Shown here one piece after another: positions 60,429 through 64,000 of a DNA stretch of 64,000 bases (position 1 is its first letter; each line of letters opens with the position of its first letter). The stretch comes from Paralichthys olivaceus. Its lineage: Eukaryota; Chordata; Actinopteri; Pleuronectiformes; Paralichthyidae. Under the pieces are notes generated by a model. That model made no database searches. It had not been told where the DNA came from and worked only from the letters and a program-made list of their open reading frames with translations. Both the position numbers and the translations under genes were made by a program. The DNA is taken from contig NC_091098.1 of NCBI RefSeq assembly GCF_024713975.1, positions 19,933,316-19,997,315 of the forward strand, written 5' to 3'.

Positions 60429-61716
60429 TTAGGTAGTCCTAGTGGTTTTTGGACAGGGGCCGTTTTCAGGGTTGTGCGTGATAAGAGGGAAGGTTTGGAT
60501 CCCTGTGTTTGCCATCGTGTTATAGGGCATCATTCTTGCAGCACCGAGGAGACCTACAGGACCCACTGACCCTACAGGACTAGGCACACCGGGCCACTGC
60601 TGAGAGTAAAGAGGACCGGGAACCATCCCACCATAGGAGCCTGTGGGTAGGAGGTACCCAGGAGGGAGCATGGTTGCAGAGTTGGGAGCTAGACTTGTAG
60701 GCATACCAGGACCTAAAGCAGCAGTCAGGGGGCAGGAAAGAGGCAACTGGAACTTGCTGGTACCAACATGGCATTTCATCTGGAACAGAAGGGAATTCTT
60801 TCACATAACAGTGCATAGAGCACCTCTTAATTACATCAAATGTAATACGTCAAACTCCAACGATCTGCAATCATCTATCACTGAGTACACGTCTCCATTT
60901 CGGATACCTCATGTCCAGCTGCTCCTGTGGGGGGGTAAGATTTGCATTCCAGATCTCGTTGGCGTCTCTGTTGTTTGATTTGGTTCAGGGAGGGTCGTGG
61001 CTGATTGGCTGCCGCGACAGTCTCCTTCGTCCAGTCGTCTACCAGTTTGTGAAGATCATCGGTGAACGTGCCTCTCTTGTTGTTGCTGTTGTTGGTCTGG
61101 ATCTGAGCGAGCCGTGTAATAGGCTGAGCAGATGGTGAGGGTGTGGCTGAGGTGAGTGGCGGCTGTGTCTGACTGGAGGCCGTCTGAGCTGCGGCGGTGC
61201 TGAGATTAGACCCTGAAAACACATAAAGGAGTTAAAAATCTGCTCCATCAAAAAAAATTTAAACTGAAATCAATTGGCTACTGTATGACATAATGTAATG
61301 CACTTTTGACAGAGTTACCCTCTAATATCACTATTCAGGACTGTTACACACATTTTGCCAAGATAGCAGCCAACTGATTGATGAATGACTTAGATGAATA
61401 ACAATCTACAAATGAAATGTATGATATGCAAGCAATGACAAAATTCAGGAATTGAGACACACTGCCATGCAAAACCACCACCAACGTAAAAATAAGAGTA
61501 AGAGTACCAATATATATATATATATATATATTCAAGAAGGTCCAGCACATTTTCAAAACCATAAAGAGAAAATAAAAGTGCACACACAAACATATGAAGG
61601 ATTGGAATTGTGAGGACAGAGGAAGAAAGACAGAGAGTAAGAAAGTAAATGAGATAGTTACTACTACTGCGCTCTTTGCCTAGACATAGTCGTTTCAGAG
61701 TGGACCCTATAAGAAG
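60429..61716 (-). CDS. wnk2: WNK lysine-deficient protein kinase, C-terminal exons (partial)
   Basis: Three linked minus-strand exons in one frame: 61672-61716 ([15 protein letters not shown]), 60908-61212 and 60429-60779, ending in TAA after CPKTTRTT. The second encodes [20 protein letters not shown] followed by [15 protein letters not shown], the C-terminal motif of WNK1/WNK2. The wording is nearest to human WNK2 ([32 protein letters not shown]), hence the symbol, but wnk1 is not excluded. The last exon is Pro/Gly-rich ([20 protein letters not shown]). The kinase domain and most of the protein lie beyond the window edge. WNKs sense chloride and osmotic state and activate SPAK/OSR1 to control NKCC/NCC/KCC transporters. 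Confidence 0.7.
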
Positions 61717-62697
61717 GTAAAACAGCACAAGACAGAAACAGTTAGGCCAGAACACACTGCACAGCACATGTGGACAAGCTGCTTCAAAAGGACATTCAGT
61801 TATTAAAACAACTGGGGAGAGAGAGAGGAGAGAGGAGGACGAGGGGTTTAAAAATCTGTGAGGAAGACTGGAAAAAAGAGCCTACGTGCTTTCTTTGGGC
61901 AATCATTGTAAAAGTTGACTATTGGAAAGTATACCTGTCAAGCTTAAGAAAGAGAACATGCTGTGTTGATGTTCGATCTTTGTTGATAGTGACCTTGTTG
62001 GCATGGAGACAGACTTTATGCTCCCTTGTAGTTAAACTTAATGACAAGGCTTTTTTTTTTTTTTATCAATATTGTAATGAACAGAAATCTGTCAAAGTGC
62101 AATCACTATCATCATAATTAGCTTTACAAATAAAGTGATATTTTAATTTGTAAGATTTAATGTGAGTCCATTAGTTGGCAGGGAGAGACCCTAACAGAGT
62201 AACTGATTCTAACAAAATGTAGCACTGGAGTAAAAGGAGATCCCTTCGCGATGTGAGAATGCCTGTGAAACAAAAACGTGAAGCAAAAAGAAATGAAACT
62301 TAAAACTGAAAGAGCACACACACACTAGAGGGGGTTCGTCAGAGTCGGCACTTGTCAGAAACATGCAGGTAACTCAGGAGAGGTGGAAGAAGAAAAAAAA
62401 AAGTAGTAATATTGATGATACAGCCCTTCATGTGGCGGAGCAAGTCTCCATCAGTGCCCTGCCTGGCGCCTGCACCATGCACGTCTTCTCCCTCCAAACA
62501 TGAGGGACAGAGAGCACTCTCCTCTACCACAGCAAAGGGCCCTGCTTATCAGGGAAGGGCTGATTTCTTGGGGGGGGGCTCTTTGTGTTAGTGTGCACAA
62601 GACTGCTGACTTGGGCAAAGTGCCCTGACTTGGGATATGCCTTTGAAATTAACAGTGGATGGAAACACACAACAAATAAACAGGGTTTAAAGGCTTT

Positions 62698-62749
<52 letters not shown>

Positions 62750-64000
62750 TACATATACAAACACACTTGTCTTGTTCTAACTGTGGGGTCGTTTCCTAGC
62801 CTCTAACCCTAAACTAACATTACATTAACATTACAACTGAATGACAATGTCATTCCAATGGATCGATTAACACTTATCTTAAATATATTTCTGTTATCAT
62901 GAATTTTATGTTGCCATTTATCATTACTCTTATTGATCATTATTTATTATAAACTGTCAAATTAACATCCTTCATTTTTTAAATTTAACTGCAAGATAAG
63001 ACGATTTGAAGGTCAGGAGAATGTTTAAGAACTAAAATCCTGCTTCTCTGCCTGTGTCTTCTAAACCATCCCCAAATTAATTCTTTTAGCAACTTATTTA
63101 TTTTTTCTTGGTGGTGGGATTTTTACAAATCAATTGTTGTTGTGATAAGTTGTAAAGTTTTTTTAACACTAATGATCCCCCTTTAGTTTTCAAACCACAA
63201 GACCCCCCTCCCCCTGTCCACACACACACACACACGCACGCACACATACGTCCATACAGGCACACCGTCTTGTTTCAGATCTGACCTCAGGCCCATGTTT
63301 GGAGAGGACTAGCCATTCACAAGCTCAGTATGTCTGTGGTGCCAGAAGCACTGCACAAAGCATTTGTATGATGGGGAGGGGGCATCGTACCCCAAATGAA
63401 TGGTTATAAGTGTAATCGTGGTTCTGTGAATTGTGAATAATTGCCAGAGGAAATTGTGTGTAAAGATAAATATCTACAATTATTAAGTGTTAAAGGCCAC
63501 ACATTAAGATTAAAGAGGCGTGCACACCCTGGAAATATTTCCTTTTCAATCTCCAAACCAAGACACTGGATGGTGGGTCTATTGGATCAATTAAAAATTT
63601 TAGGAGCAAATTTTTTCGTATTCATTACATTCTGAGAAGATACAGTACTTACCACCTTGAGGACTAATATCAAAATCATAATGAACGACTATCACTCACA
63701 GAACAGTGTGTGTTGATAAAACAACCACTGCTTAATGAGAACACAAGTTTATACTCAGGTTGTACTAAAGCACAAATGTAACGTATCATATTTCTTTTTC
63801 CTGCACAACTATTAAAAAGTCTATTAAGCCATCAGACCAGTAGGTGAAAACACTCTAGGAATTACTCTGAACAATATATTCAGCGATCCATTCAGAAAGC
63901 CACTGCTACTAGGACACACCATCTTATTTCAGCAGATACAAATCAACAGCAGGTATAGTTGTCATCTCAACATGAGATCTGTCTACATAAAGCACACTGA
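61717..64000 (-). other. WNK intron sequence to the window edge
   Basis: No exon is firmly supported here. A weak candidate lies at about 62420-62545 (see findings). Contains a TC microsatellite and a CA-rich stretch near 63215-63245. Confidence 0.4.
62701..62743. repeat. TC microsatellite
   Basis: About 21 TC units in the WNK intron, followed by a short CA/TA stretch. The open frame of repeated Ser-Leu across it is an artefact. Confidence 0.95.

Overview
This is vertebrate nuclear DNA, almost certainly from a ray-finned (percomorph-type) fish. Genes are split into many short exons with GT-AG introns, proteins match vertebrate families along their length, and the non-coding DNA carries CA/GA/TA/TC microsatellites and interspersed repeats typical of fish. 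No operons, viral genes, CRISPR arrays or RNA genes were recognised.

Layout from left to right: creld1 (minus, 1628-4398), mbd4 (minus, 6957-9265), ift122 (plus, 10099-24045, head-to-head with mbd4), an unrecognised partial gene or pseudogene (minus, about 24975-25525, convergent with ift122), il17rc (minus, 27373-33202), an il17re-like receptor (minus, 35464-42107), brpf1 (minus, 46037-55164), and the 3' end of a WNK kinase gene, probably wnk2 (minus, 60429 to beyond the window). For creld1, mbd4, ift122, il17rc, il17re and brpf1 I traced every coding exon by splice sites and reading frame. Each joins into one open frame of a length expected for the family: about 406, 461, 1183, 756, 781 and 1310 residues. 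For these genes the start and end give the whole coding span, and the exons are listed in the evidence.

The genes do not form one pathway. The two tandem SEFIR receptors (il17rc, il17re) belong to interleukin-17 signalling. CRELD1 is an ER/membrane EGF-like protein, MBD4 a DNA repair glycosylase, IFT122 a core IFT-A ciliary transport subunit, BRPF1 a histone acetyltransferase scaffold, and WNK an ion-transport kinase. Gene order is informative: brpf1, il17re, il17rc and creld1 keep the order and shared strand of human 3p25.3, with the mbd4/ift122 pair (human 3q21.3) lying inside the block.

The most notable non-standard observations are two U12-type introns close together in ift122, a GC-AG intron in the same gene, a 60-bp loop-free near-perfect palindrome in a brpf1 intron, a recent dispersed duplication of about 250 bp linking 6.5 kb and 25.6 kb, a TTAA-flanked MITE in ift122, and several copies of one fish repeat family clustered around the IL-17 receptor genes. 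I saw no wholly new biological system.
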